DNA of 40,070 nucleotides. Origin: Herpetosiphon llansteffanensis. Lineage in GTDB: Bacteria > Chloroflexota > Chloroflexia > Chloroflexales > Herpetosiphonaceae. A program made the position numbers and the translations under genes. The notes under the pieces were generated by a model, which was not told the origin of the DNA, made no database searches, and worked only from the letters and a program-made list of their open reading frames with translations. This document shows, piece by piece, positions 7,182-15,974 of this stretch. The stretch is from positions 1 through 40,070 of the forward strand of contig NZ_PUBZ01000111.1 of the NCBI RefSeq assembly GCF_003205875.1, in the 5' to 3' direction. Numbering within the stretch: the stretch's first letter is position 1; every line of letters starts with the position of its first letter.

Positions 7182-8208
7182 TCTAGAAATTTGGCGCGCC
7201 GATATTTTGCAACGCCTGCGCCGCTTTGTACGCGCCCCGCAAACCGAGATGGGCATTTATGGCACCGAACGCTTAACCTACTATTTGAGCAGTTTGGTGC
7301 TTGAGCCGTTTTTTCAGGCTTTCAGCAATCAGCCTTTGCGCGCTGTTGTCACCTTGGCAACGATTACCCAAACCACTGGCACGAACTTTCTGATTCATAA
7401 CGCTAGCACCCTGCGCTATAGCCAGCAACTGCTTTGGAGCGAGTTTGAACATTCGCCCAGTTTGCGCTTGGTGATTGAGCAGGTTTTGCTCAAACTCGAT
7501 GTGATTGAACATCTGCTGCACACGCTCGACGATGCAGAAGCCCAATGGTTGCGCCAAAGCCTGAGCGACGAGATTGAGCCTTATCGGCGTAATGGCGAAT
7601 TAACTGAATTGCGCCACGCGCTGAACGAAGTGCCATGGCAAACTCGCTACAGCACCGTGCGCTCGTTGCACACCCGCCGAGGCCACTACACTGGCAGCGA
7701 TTGGCAATTAATTGAACAAGCTCTGAGCGATCGCGTGGCCATGGTACGCGCTGCGGGAGCACGCCAGCTTGGCCGCGCGCAAAGCCCACTGGCTTCACAC
7801 CTGCGCGAACGGCTCTTTCATGTGGCTTTGTATGACCGAGATTTGGGGGCGCGTTATGCTGCGGCACGTTCGATTGGCACGCTGCGCAATCAATTGATCG
7901 ATGGCTTGAGCCGCGAAGTGCTCACTACTGCGCTGTTTCATGATGATAGTTTTGTGCGCTCGGCGGCATGTTTGGTGTTGGGCCAATTGGGCAGTGCCAT
8001 GGTCACGCCTAGCATTTTGGATAGCCTGATTACGGTATTGCAGGATGCTGACCCCTACGCCCGCGAGGCGGCAGCCAATGCCCTCGCCGCAATGGGCCAA
8101 ACTGCGGCAACCGCTGATGTATTGGCCGCACTACGCACCGCCGTTTTAGATAGCGACCAATATGTGCACGAGGCAGCTCTAGGCGCAGTTACCGCCCTCA
8201 AAGATTAA
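7174..8208 (+). CDS. HEAT-repeat protein
   Basis: 344 residues. The N-terminal half (to about 170) is helical with no family I recognise. From about 170 onward there are helical repeats of the PBS-lyase HEAT type, such as RAAGARQLGRAQSPLASHL, ARYAAARSIGTLRNQL, VRSAACLVLGQLGS, AREAAANALAAMGQ and VHEAALGAVTALKD. Such repeats usually form protein-binding scaffolds. GAAGGAG lies 6 nt upstream of the ATG, and the first 8 nt overlap the end of the hydrolase gene. It may act as a partner for the two upstream enzymes (inference). The gene ends 7 nt before a strong terminator hairpin. Confidence 0.8.
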   Translation: MFDLEIWRADILQRLRRFVRAPQTEMGIYGTERLTYYLSSLVLEPFFQAFSNQPLRAVVTLATITQTTGTNFLIHNASTLRYSQQLLWSEFEHSPSLRLVIEQVLLKLDVIEHLLHTLDDAEAQWLRQSLSDEIEPYRRNGELTELRHALNEVPWQTRYSTVRSLHTRRGHYTGSDWQLIEQALSDRVAMVRAAGARQLGRAQSPLASHLRERLFHVALYDRDLGARYAAARSIGTLRNQLIDGLSREVLTTALFHDDSFVRSAACLVLGQLGSAMVTPSILDSLITVLQDADPYAREAAANALAAMGQTAATADVLAALRTAVLDSDQYVHEAALGAVTALKD

Positions 8209-8215
8209 ATAAAAA

Positions 8216-8250
8216 CAGGCCAGCGTTCAAACGAATTGAACGCTGGCCTG
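8216..8250. terminator. bidirectional hairpin terminator
   Basis: A perfect 15-bp inverted repeat (8216-8230 and 8236-8250, starting CAGGCCAGCG) encloses a 5-nt ACGAA loop. It lies between the converging HEAT-repeat and FKBP genes. For the minus strand it is followed by TTTTTATTTAA (8205-8215 read in reverse), a good U-tract. In the plus direction the T-tract is poor. Confidence 0.85.
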
Positions 8251-8254
8251 ATGA

Positions 8255-8593
8255 TTAACGAACCCCGATCAACTCCACATCGAAGATCAATTCTGCATTT
8301 GGTGGAATAACCCCAGGGTAGCCACGCTCGCCGTAGGCCAAATCGCCTGGAATATACAATTTGCGCTTGCCACCAACATTCATCGTCGATAAGCCTTCAT
8401 CCCAGCCTTTGATCACTTGGCCAACGCCCAAAATGAACTCAAATGGCTCACCGCGATCAACCGAGCTATCGAATTTGGTTCCATTGGTGAGCGTCCCTGT
8501 ATAGTGAACAATCACCGTTTGGCCCGCTTTAGGTTGCGCGCCGGTTCCGACAACCTGTTCTTCGTAGCGTAAGCCCGATGGAGTTGTTTGCAT
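8255..8593 (-). CDS. FKBP-type peptidyl-prolyl cis-trans isomerase
   Basis: 112 residues covering one complete FKBP domain and little else. It has [20 protein letters not shown], the active-site [29 protein letters not shown] and the final [11 protein letters not shown] strand. It accelerates proline isomerisation during protein folding. No signal peptide is present, so it is probably cytoplasmic. GAGGAGG (8602-8608) is 8 nt upstream of the ATG. It is transcribed divergently from the SbcC-like gene. Confidence 0.95.
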   Translation of the reverse strand: MQTTPSGLRYEEQVVGTGAQPKAGQTVIVHYTGTLTNGTKFDSSVDRGEPFEFILGVGQVIKGWDEGLSTMNVGGKRKLYIPGDLAYGERGYPGVIPPNAELIFDVELIGVR

Positions 8594-8625
8594 CGAAAGA
8601 GCCTCCTCTGAGAATTATTGCGCCC

Positions 8626-8654
8626 ATTATCAAGGAACATAGGAAAATTCGCAA
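8626..8654 (-). promoter_or_regulatory. promoter of the FKBP gene
   Basis: On the minus strand TTGCGA (8654-8649) and GATAAT (8631-8626) are separated by exactly 17 bp. The predicted start is near 8619, about 26 nt before the ATG. A separate TATAAT on the plus strand (8662-8667) could serve the divergent SbcC-like gene but has no clear -35. Confidence 0.45.
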
Positions 8655-8708
8655 TTCAGGCTATAATAGAAACTAGCAAATTTGTACGCTTGGGTAGGAG
8701 TGCGCCGG

Positions 8709-11700
8709 ATGTTGCCAGAGAAGCTGCGTGTTCGTAATTTTATGTGTTATCGCGACGATGTGCCAACCCTCGATCTAGAGGGGATTCACGTTGCTTGTTT
8801 GTCGGGCGAGAATGGCGCAGGCAAATCGGCCTTGCTCGATGCAATTACGTGGGCATTGTGGGGCAAAGCGCGCGTCTCATCCGACGACGAATTGATTGCG
8901 CTTGGCGCTCAAGAGATGGAAGTTGATTTGCAATTTAGTGTTGCAAATAATCGCTATCGGGTGCTGCGCCGCCGTTCTTCAGCCAAACGCGGCCAAACTA
9001 TCCTCGAAGTGCAAATCGAAACCAATGGCGGCTGGCGCGCAATTTCGGGCAATAGCATTCGCGAAACCCAAGAGGTGATTCACGATGTGCTGCGCATGGA
9101 ATACGATACCTTCATCAACAGCGCCTTCTTGGTGCAAGGCAAAGCCGATGAGTTTACCCGCAAAGCGCCTGCTGAACGCAAACGAGTGCTCGCCGAAATT
9201 TTAGGCCTCGATGATTATGACAAACTAGAATTCCGCGCCAAAGAGCAAGTGCGCTACTTCAGCGATCGTGCCCAAGGTCTCGAAGGCACTATCACCAGCT
9301 ATCGCGAATGGGTCAACAAGCGTGATTTTTACCTGAGCCAAGAGGCCGAAGCCCAACAGCGGGTGCAGCAACTCGGCCATGAAATTGAGCAAGCCAGCAC
9401 AATTTTTGAACAAGCAGACCAGCAACGCCGCGCCTTGGAAACCCGCAAAGCTGAGCGCGATCGCGAACTTGGCCGCAGCCGCGACCTCGAACGCCAAATC
9501 AGCGAAAGTGATGCAGATTATCGCCAATTAGCTCAAGATATTGGCGTGGCCCAAGCCATCGTTGAGCGCCAAAGCGAAATCGAAACCAATTTTCAAGCAT
9601 TAAAAACTGCCCGCGAGGATCTTGGCCTGCTCGATCAATTGCGCGAACAAATCTTGCAACTCAATGATCAACGCAAAGAACAATTGGCCTTGGTTGAGCG
9701 CGAAGAATTAGCCTTGCAACATCAATTGCAACAACATCAGCGCGATCAGCAAATCAACGCCGAATTAATTGGCAGCAAACTGAGCAAACAAGCAGATTTG
9801 GCAGCGCTCGCCGAACAACTAGCCAGCTTTGCCGATGATCAAGACCAGTTGCAACAAGCCCGCAGCCAACGCAGCGAACTCGAACAACAAAGCACCAACT
9901 TAACCCAATTGCATGTCGAAGTTCAACGCTTGCAAGGCCTGATCAACGTGCGCGGCGATTCACTAATTGCTGCCCGCGAAGAGCAAAATCGGCGCATTAT
10001 CGAGGCCGACAACTTCTTGGCCAACGAATCGCGCTGGCGCAGCGAATTTGAAACCTCGATTGCCCAACAAAAAGCCCTGATTCGCGACGAACGCAAACTG
10101 CAAGAAATGCGCAGCCGCGACCAACAAGATGCCAAGCAACTTGGCGAACTCTCGGCCCAAGAAAGCAATTTACATCAACTTGGCTTACAAATTAACGTCA
10201 AAATCGATGAACTGCGCGCAACCCACGATACCAATTGCCCGCTCTGTCGCAGCGATATTGGCCACAATGGCATTCAGCAGGTGATCGAGCAATATACGGT
10301 TGAGCGCGACGATATGCGCGATCAATATCGTGAGGCCAAGCAAGCTCGCAAGCAACTAAGCAACGAATACGAAGCGCGCCAACGCGAAATTCAAGGCCTC
10401 GAGCGCAAGGTTGCCCAACTCAGCAGCTTGGCGGCCACAGTTGGTCGCTTGGAAGGCCAAATTAGCGAAGCCCAAGAGCAGCGCAACAAACGCAGCGAGG
10501 CCGAAAGCACGCTGCGCGATTTGAATCAACGCATCGAACATGGCGATTTTGCTCACGAAGAACGCACCGCCTTGGCCCAAGCCCAAGCAGAAATCAGCGA
10601 ACTAGGGCTTGATCAAAAAGCGCTTGATGCGCAACGCCAAGCCAATAATCAATTAATTGCCCAGCTTGAGCAGCGTTTGGCCCAACGTGGTTCAATCGAA
10701 GCCAAAGCTGCTGTGCTGCACGAGCAACTTGAGCGAATTCAGGCCGCAGAAACCCAAAACGCCGCCTTGCATGAAACCATTTTGAGCTTGCAAGTGCAGC
10801 TTGATAGCCGCCAATTTGCCCAAGCCGCCCAACAACAAGCAGATGCTATTTATCAGCAAATGGCCGATTTGGGCTATGCCTCGCAACGCCACCAAGAAGT
10901 GCGCGAAGCAGTTGCCAGCCTTGGCCATTGGGAAGGCGAATATCATCAACTGCGGTCGGCCCAAACTAATTTGGCCAATAACCAACGCCAAGCCCAACGC
11001 TTGGCCGAGTTGATCGAGCGCCAACGCCAAGATTTGGCTCAAGTTCAAGTCACAATCAATCAACTCAATCAAGAATTGGCCCAATTGCCAGCCGCTGTGC
11101 AAGCAGCAGAAAACGCCCAGCGCACAATCAACGAGTTTCGTGGCCGTTTGGCGGTTGCCCAAAAAGATTTGGGTGCAGCCCAGCAAAACGTGCAGCATGT
11201 GGCCCAAGTTGCCGAGCAATTGGCCGACGCAGAAAAAGAATTGCTCACAGTGCAAGAGCAACGCGATATTCACAGCGAATTAGTCAAAGCGTTTGGCAAA
11301 AAAGGCATTCAAGCAATGCTGATCGAAACGGCGATTCCAGAGCTTGAGCGTGAAGCCAACGAATTGCTCAGCCGCATGACCGATAATCAAATGCACTTGC
11401 GCTTTGAAACCCAACGCGAAACCAAAAAGGGCGATACCAGCGAAACCCTCGATATTCAAATTGCCGACGAACAAGGCACGCGCCGCTACGATTTGTATAG
11501 CGGTGGCGAGGCCTTCCGCATCAACTTTGCCATTCGGATTGCCATGAGCAAAATGCTGGCCCGCCGCGCAGGAGCAAATTTACAAACCTTGATTATCGAC
11601 GAGGGTTTTGGCTCGCAAGATGGTCGCGGACGCGAGCGCTTGGTCGAAGCGATTACCCAAGTGCAAGCAGATTTCAATCGAATCTTGGTCATCACCCACA

Positions 11701-11780
11701 TTCAAGAATTGAAAGATCAATTCCCAGTTCAAATCGAAATTACCAAGTATGATGATGGCTCGCGCTGGGCAGTCAATTAA
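8709..11780 (+). CDS. sbcC: SbcC/Rad50-like SMC-family ATPase
   Basis: About 1023 residues. Order: N-terminal ATPase half with Walker A GENGAGKS (about 33-40) and a Q-loop FLVQGKADEF; a long Gln/Glu/Ala-rich coiled coil; a zinc hook CPLC (Cys510 and Cys513); a second coiled coil; and a C-terminal ATPase half with signature LYSGGEAFRINFAI, Walker B LIIDEGFGSQDG and a D-loop. SbcC/Rad50 proteins hold DNA ends with an SbcD/Mre11 nuclease for double-strand break and hairpin processing. No sbcD/mre11 gene is adjacent, so the partner must lie elsewhere. ATG at 8709 is chosen for AGGAG (8696-8700) 8 nt upstream. The gene is also unusually rich in CAA and CAG codons across the coiled coil. Confidence 0.92.
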   Translation: MLPEKLRVRNFMCYRDDVPTLDLEGIHVACLSGENGAGKSALLDAITWALWGKARVSSDDELIALGAQEMEVDLQFSVANNRYRVLRRRSSAKRGQTILEVQIETNGGWRAISGNSIRETQEVIHDVLRMEYDTFINSAFLVQGKADEFTRKAPAERKRVLAEILGLDDYDKLEFRAKEQVRYFSDRAQGLEGTITSYREWVNKRDFYLSQEAEAQQRVQQLGHEIEQASTIFEQADQQRRALETRKAERDRELGRSRDLERQISESDADYRQLAQDIGVAQAIVERQSEIETNFQALKTAREDLGLLDQLREQILQLNDQRKEQLALVEREELALQHQLQQHQRDQQINAELIGSKLSKQADLAALAEQLASFADDQDQLQQARSQRSELEQQSTNLTQLHVEVQRLQGLINVRGDSLIAAREEQNRRIIEADNFLANESRWRSEFETSIAQQKALIRDERKLQEMRSRDQQDAKQLGELSAQESNLHQLGLQINVKIDELRATHDTNCPLCRSDIGHNGIQQVIEQYTVERDDMRDQYREAKQARKQLSNEYEARQREIQGLERKVAQLSSLAATVGRLEGQISEAQEQRNKRSEAESTLRDLNQRIEHGDFAHEERTALAQAQAEISELGLDQKALDAQRQANNQLIAQLEQRLAQRGSIEAKAAVLHEQLERIQAAETQNAALHETILSLQVQLDSRQFAQAAQQQADAIYQQMADLGYASQRHQEVREAVASLGHWEGEYHQLRSAQTNLANNQRQAQRLAELIERQRQDLAQVQVTINQLNQELAQLPAAVQAAENAQRTINEFRGRLAVAQKDLGAAQQNVQHVAQVAEQLADAEKELLTVQEQRDIHSELVKAFGKKGIQAMLIETAIPELEREANELLSRMTDNQMHLRFETQRETKKGDTSETLDIQIADEQGTRRYDLYSGGEAFRINFAIRIAMSKMLARRAGANLQTLIIDEGFGSQDGRGRERLVEAITQVQADFNRILVITHIQELKDQFPVQIEITKYDDGSRWAVN

Positions 11781-11781
11781 A

Positions 11782-11848
11782 AGAGCATAGAACATAGAGC
11801 ATAGAACATAGCCGAGATAATGGCTTCTCTGTGGCTCTGCGTTTAAAT
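11782..11848. repeat. 14-bp tandem repeat plus repeat word
   Basis: AGAGCATAGAACAT occurs twice in perfect tandem (11782-11795 and 11796-11809). It is followed by a CTCTGTGGCTCTGCGTTTAA word (about 11829-11848), which matches the CTCTGCGTTAAA word seen in other gaps of the window. Confidence 0.8.
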
Positions 11849-11861
11849 AGAAATCATTCGC

Positions 11862-13793
11862 ATGCTAAAAATCGTCCTTCTTCAACTTCCAGTGCCCAAT
11901 AATCCGGCGGCCAATGTGCCGCTGGCAGCGGGCTACCTCAAAGCGTGGGCCTATAACCAAGGCTTGCTTGAGCGCATGCAGATTGAGATTGTGCCGCGCG
12001 ATATTGCTGATCGTGGTGGCGATGGCTTAATTTGTGATTGGATCAGCAGCCAAAATCCCGATGTGCTGGGGATTTCGCTGTACACCTGGAATAGCGAGCG
12101 CTCGTTGCAGCTTGCAAGCCTGCTCAAACAAATGCTGCCAAGCTTGATTGTGGTCGTTGGCGGCCCTGAAGTGCAGCGCAATAATGCGTGGGTTTTGGAG
12201 CATCCAGCGGTTGATATTGCAGTTGAGGGCGAGGGCGAGCAAACATTTAGCGAATTGTTGCTGGCGCTCGAACAACAGCAGCAGCAAATTAGCCTGCCGA
12301 TGCATAATCAGGTTGCGTTGCCGTATCCCTTGGTTGCTGGCACATTGCAATATCAGGCTGGCCAATTGCATGCTGGCTTGCCGCGCCCCGCCATGGGCAG
12401 CCTCGATCCAATTCCATCGCCCTATTTGCTGGGCTTTTTGGAGCTGCGGGCTGGCGAAATTGCCTTTATCGAATGCTCGCGCTGGTGTCCGTATGGCTGT
12501 ACATTTTGTTTGTATGGGCGCAATTTGGGCACAAAACTTGGCGGACGTATGTTTGGCAGCGAGCGGGTGTTGGCCGAAGTGGCGTGGGCACGGCAGCGCG
12601 GCGCACGCGCAATTCACTTTGTCGAGGCAAATCTTAATTTATTGCCTAATTTTCGCGAATTGATGCGTGGCCTACACACGATCAACCAGCCTGAGCCAAC
12701 CCCAATTTATGCTGAATTACGGGGCGAGCATCTGAAGCCCGAAAGTGTTGAGGCCATGGTGCAAGCAGGCCTAACTGTGGCCGAAGTTGGCTTGCAAAGT
12801 GCCAATCGTACTGCCTTGCAAGCGGTTGGTCGTCGCACCGACCTTGACAAATGGGCCGAGGGAACGCGCCGTTTGTACCAGCATGGCGTGGCTGTGTTGC
12901 TCGATGTGATTTTGGGCTTACCCGAAGATGATGCCGCCAGCACCCACGCCACGATCGAATGGATTCAACAGCAAGAACTGGGCGATTACGATATTTTCAC
13001 CTTGCAAGTGCTACCAGGCACTGGCGTGCGCAACGAAGCCGAACGTTTTGGCATGCAGTTTCAAATGCGACCACCCTATTATATTTTGGCCACCAACTGG
13101 CTCAACTACCAACAACTCCGTGCCTTGCGCTGGGATCTGCGCGAACAAGCAGGGCTTGATCCGTTGGCAATTGAAGGCATGCCCCAACCGCCCAGCGACG
13201 TTTGGCTGCAAACCTGCGAACAAGCAATTCAGGTTATCGACCAACCAATTCGCACGATCGTTTTAGATTGTCGGGCGAAATTAAGCTTGGAGCAATGGCA
13301 AACTCAAGGCCAAAGCTATGCCCATCAGGTTGCCAGCCATGTGGTGGTTGTGGCCAAACAGAGCGATTTGGCGGTGCTTGAAGCCTTTTGTTGGCCGATT
13401 GCCCAAGCCAATCTGACTATTCACTGGGATATTGTGCTCGATCAGCCGCTTGACCCCAACGCATTACGACAACTCCAACAGCGCTGGCCGCACAGCATTG
13501 GCTACCTTGATCGGATTGCGGTCTATCGGCGCTGGCAAGCAGAGCCTGATTGGGTGCAAGTTACGCCGCGCTGGTGGATTAACTGCAATTGGCAAGAACC
13601 GATTGATCCCTTGAGCTATGAAGGCATTGCCGAGGTAGTTTGGCGCGTACCAGCCGATCAAGCTACAACAGCAATTCCAGAGCTGAATCGGCGCGGTGGC
13701 ACGGGAATCGTGCTTGAGGCTGAGCACTTCGAGCCAGCATGGCAAGAGCTGAGCGAGCATTTGCCAATTTTAGCGCCGCTAGCAGATGGTTAA
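11862..13793 (+). CDS. B12-binding-domain radical SAM protein
   Basis: 643 residues. Residues about 1-140 form a cobalamin-binding-like Rossmann domain (PLAAGYLKAWA, DVLGISLYTWN, LIVVVGGPEV, DIAVEGEGEQTF) without an obvious DxHxxG cobalamin-ligand His. The radical SAM core follows, with CPYGCTFC giving the three [4Fe-4S] cysteines at 209, 213 and 216. It is followed by AIHFVEANLNLLPNF, TVAEVGLQSANRTAL and VILGLPEDD. The last 200 residues (about 440-643) are not recognised. Families of this type make methylations and rearrangements in lipid, cofactor or natural-product pathways; the substrate here is unknown. It starts 81 nt after the SbcC-like gene with no strong ribosome binding site. Confidence 0.85.
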   Translation: MLKIVLLQLPVPNNPAANVPLAAGYLKAWAYNQGLLERMQIEIVPRDIADRGGDGLICDWISSQNPDVLGISLYTWNSERSLQLASLLKQMLPSLIVVVGGPEVQRNNAWVLEHPAVDIAVEGEGEQTFSELLLALEQQQQQISLPMHNQVALPYPLVAGTLQYQAGQLHAGLPRPAMGSLDPIPSPYLLGFLELRAGEIAFIECSRWCPYGCTFCLYGRNLGTKLGGRMFGSERVLAEVAWARQRGARAIHFVEANLNLLPNFRELMRGLHTINQPEPTPIYAELRGEHLKPESVEAMVQAGLTVAEVGLQSANRTALQAVGRRTDLDKWAEGTRRLYQHGVAVLLDVILGLPEDDAASTHATIEWIQQQELGDYDIFTLQVLPGTGVRNEAERFGMQFQMRPPYYILATNWLNYQQLRALRWDLREQAGLDPLAIEGMPQPPSDVWLQTCEQAIQVIDQPIRTIVLDCRAKLSLEQWQTQGQSYAHQVASHVVVVAKQSDLAVLEAFCWPIAQANLTIHWDIVLDQPLDPNALRQLQQRWPHSIGYLDRIAVYRRWQAEPDWVQVTPRWWINCNWQEPIDPLSYEGIAEVVWRVPADQATTAIPELNRRGGTGIVLEAEHFEPAWQELSEHLPILAPLADG

Positions 13794-13801
13794 AAACAAA
13801 G

Positions 13802-13830
13802 CCCCTCGCCCACGGAATGCGGGCAAGGGG
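13802..13830. terminator. hairpin between converging genes, made from a dispersed repeat
   Basis: CCCCTCGCCC (13802-13811) pairs with GGGCAAGGGG (13821-13830) with one mismatch across a 9-nt loop. It is preceded by AAAAACAAAG (a T-tract for the minus-strand gene) and followed by AAAAGC. It sits between the radical SAM and beta-propeller stops. The stem is the same sequence as in the larger GC-rich palindromic elements at 21469, 23084 and 33621. Confidence 0.65.
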
Positions 13831-13844
13831 AAAAGCAACAGTAG

Positions 13845-15911
13845 CTAGCGGCTTGCCATCGGCAAATAAATATTTTTGATTTCAGCAAAGACTGCCACAC
13901 CCAACGATGGCGTTGCCCCAACGTTGGTGAAATTGCCACCAACATACAAGTAATTGCGATCAACACTGAGCGAAGTCACGCGGCCATTGGGCTGGCTGGA
14001 TAAACCATGGAAATCCGTGCCATCAAAGCGCGCAATTGGGCCAGTCGCCACCCCATCAATTGTATTGAAATCGCCGCCAAGATAAACTGCGCCATCATCA
14101 CGCCCAACTAAGGCATAGATGCCACCATCGGCGCTTGCAAGCTCGTTCAGATTGCCAGCAGCATCAATTTCGTAGAGCTTACCAAGGCTGCTTGCCATCA
14201 ACAACCGCTGATTCCACAGCAAAAATTGATAATCTGCATCAGGTAATTCTATAAACTTGAGAACTTCCCACGTTTGGTTATTCCACCGGCGAATTTCTAG
14301 ATAATCGGCGTTCATATCAGGAATAACATTGATTGCATAGAAATGTTGGTTAAAGAAGAAAAGCTGATCAAAAGCATCAAACCAAGCTGGTTGTAGTCGA
14401 TGCTGCAAACTCGTACCATCGAATTCATAAATTCCAGTGATGGGCAGGGTGGCTTGTGGCTCGGCGAGATAGGTAAACATTTGCGAGCCTGATTGATACC
14501 AACCAGACATACTGGGCAGATCAACTGCAATCGGGGTCAATGCAGCGCCATCAAAGCGCCAAACTTTACTGGCTGGCTGAGCTTGAATAAATGCTTGTGG
14601 CTCATAGAAAAAGCTGAACAACTGATCATTAACCCGCTGCATCTGCATCCCACCAAATGAATAGGTGCTGGTCGTTGCAAGGGTTTGCCAAATCGTGCCA
14701 TTCCAACGCCGAATCGAGGAATCGGGGCCAGTTTGTTGTTTATGATTGATAACAATCGGTCGGCCAGCATCACCACTCAGCATGGTTTTATGATCAATCG
14801 CAAACAAGGTGGCTAAGCTTCGCGCTTGCGTGCCATTCCAAGCAATAATTTGGCTCGAATTACCATTTAATTGCAATTCACCGCCAAGATACAACGTTGA
14901 AGTCGTCGCGGTCAGCGCAGTTAATTTGTTAATCGTAAATGGCAAATTTGGCGCTTGCCATTGATTATTTATCAACTTGAATAATTGATCATTGCTTTGA
15001 ATATAGATTTCCGAGCCAATGCCAACAAGATTATCGATCGAATGGTTTAGTGGATTGCCAACGCTAATCGCGTTCGTACCATTCAAACGATACAACTGAT
15101 AGTTATTGCTAGCCTGTCGATAGCCTGCTAAATAAATCGTATTTTGGGTGTCGTACACTTTAAAGTAGGTATTAGCAATGCCTACATCAAATGGCTGCCA
15201 TTGATTATTAACCAAGCGAGCTAAATGACTTGAAACGTTGCCAACCGCCGTAAAGTTACCGCCTGCAATTAATTCAGTGCCATTCGAAGCAAAACTGTTA
15301 ACCATCCACTCAAAATCAACGGTTTGCGAAATAACCTCACCATCCCACTGGCCAATCCCATAGGCAGGGCGACCAGCGAAATAGGTAAAATCGCCGCCGA
15401 CAAACAAAGTATCGTCGAAGCTGGCAAGGGCAGCAGCATAGGTTTCGGTCGGATATTGGGTCAGGTGGCCAGTTAGTCCATTGCCAATTGCTTGAAACTG
15501 CGTGCCATCCCAGCGGGCAATATTATTACGAGCTTGTTGCAATTCAGTAAAACTGCCAATCGCAAACAGGCTATTATCAAAACTCAGTACCTTGCGAATT
15601 TTGCCATTATCGGTTGGCTGAAGCCCATAACCGTGCCAGTTTGTGCCATCCCAACGCGCCAAGCCATTAACTTCGGTTTGGTTGAGATAATTGAAATCGC
15701 CAGCAACATACAAATTATTGTCAGCATCGAGGCTCAACGAATTGATCGAACCAGCCTTGTGAAAACTATTACCCAGCGAGCTATCCCATGTACCTTCAAT
15801 TGGGCCTAATGGTGCTGGTTGCTGAGCCACAGCACTCAACAACGTGCTCGCCATTAACCCCATTATGATCAAGATTAAGCTCATGAGCGTCCGAAAATGT
15901 TTGCTTCCCAA
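13845..15911 (-). CDS. secreted beta-propeller protein with IYLPMASR tail
   Basis: About 688 residues from TTG at 15911. The signal peptide is clear: a hydrophobic LILIIMGLMASTLLSAVA stretch ending in AQQ. The rest is a long array of blades with two recurring motifs: ARWDGTNW/QWDGE/RRWNGTIW-like strands and VGGDFTYF/AGGNFTAVG/VGGNFTNVG strands. This is a kelch-like or delta-60-repeat-like propeller. No catalytic motif is seen, so a binding or adhesive surface role is the likeliest. The C-terminus ends KNIYLPMASR, a tail I associate with exported proteins of Chloroflexota (family recollection, not shown here). TTG at 15911 is chosen because AGGAGG (15921-15926) lies 9 nt upstream; a GTG at 15950 would put that site inside the gene. 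Confidence 0.82.
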   Translation of the reverse strand: MGSKHFRTLMSLILIIMGLMASTLLSAVAQQPAPLGPIEGTWDSSLGNSFHKAGSINSLSLDADNNLYVAGDFNYLNQTEVNGLARWDGTNWHGYGLQPTDNGKIRKVLSFDNSLFAIGSFTELQQARNNIARWDGTQFQAIGNGLTGHLTQYPTETYAAALASFDDTLFVGGDFTYFAGRPAYGIGQWDGEVISQTVDFEWMVNSFASNGTELIAGGNFTAVGNVSSHLARLVNNQWQPFDVGIANTYFKVYDTQNTIYLAGYRQASNNYQLYRLNGTNAISVGNPLNHSIDNLVGIGSEIYIQSNDQLFKLINNQWQAPNLPFTINKLTALTATTSTLYLGGELQLNGNSSQIIAWNGTQARSLATLFAIDHKTMLSGDAGRPIVINHKQQTGPDSSIRRWNGTIWQTLATTSTYSFGGMQMQRVNDQLFSFFYEPQAFIQAQPASKVWRFDGAALTPIAVDLPSMSGWYQSGSQMFTYLAEPQATLPITGIYEFDGTSLQHRLQPAWFDAFDQLFFFNQHFYAINVIPDMNADYLEIRRWNNQTWEVLKFIELPDADYQFLLWNQRLLMASSLGKLYEIDAAGNLNELASADGGIYALVGRDDGAVYLGGDFNTIDGVATGPIARFDGTDFHGLSSQPNGRVTSLSVDRNYLYVGGNFTNVGATPSLGVAVFAEIKNIYLPMASR

Positions 15912-15974
15912 CGCGAACTTCCTCCTACTACAACAGATAGAGGTTTTCACTATATGCTAGATAGGGCTTTTTGT

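Noticed and set aside
10692-11273. A 193-codon frame antisense to the SbcC-like coiled coil
   Set aside because: Its Leu/Gln-rich translation is what the reverse of Gln/Glu/Ala-rich coiled-coil codons gives. It has no start signals.
11782-11809. The 14-bp tandem repeat as an iteron or operator
   Set aside because: There are only two copies and no replication or regulator gene is adjacent. It fits the general repeat vocabulary of the intergenic DNA.
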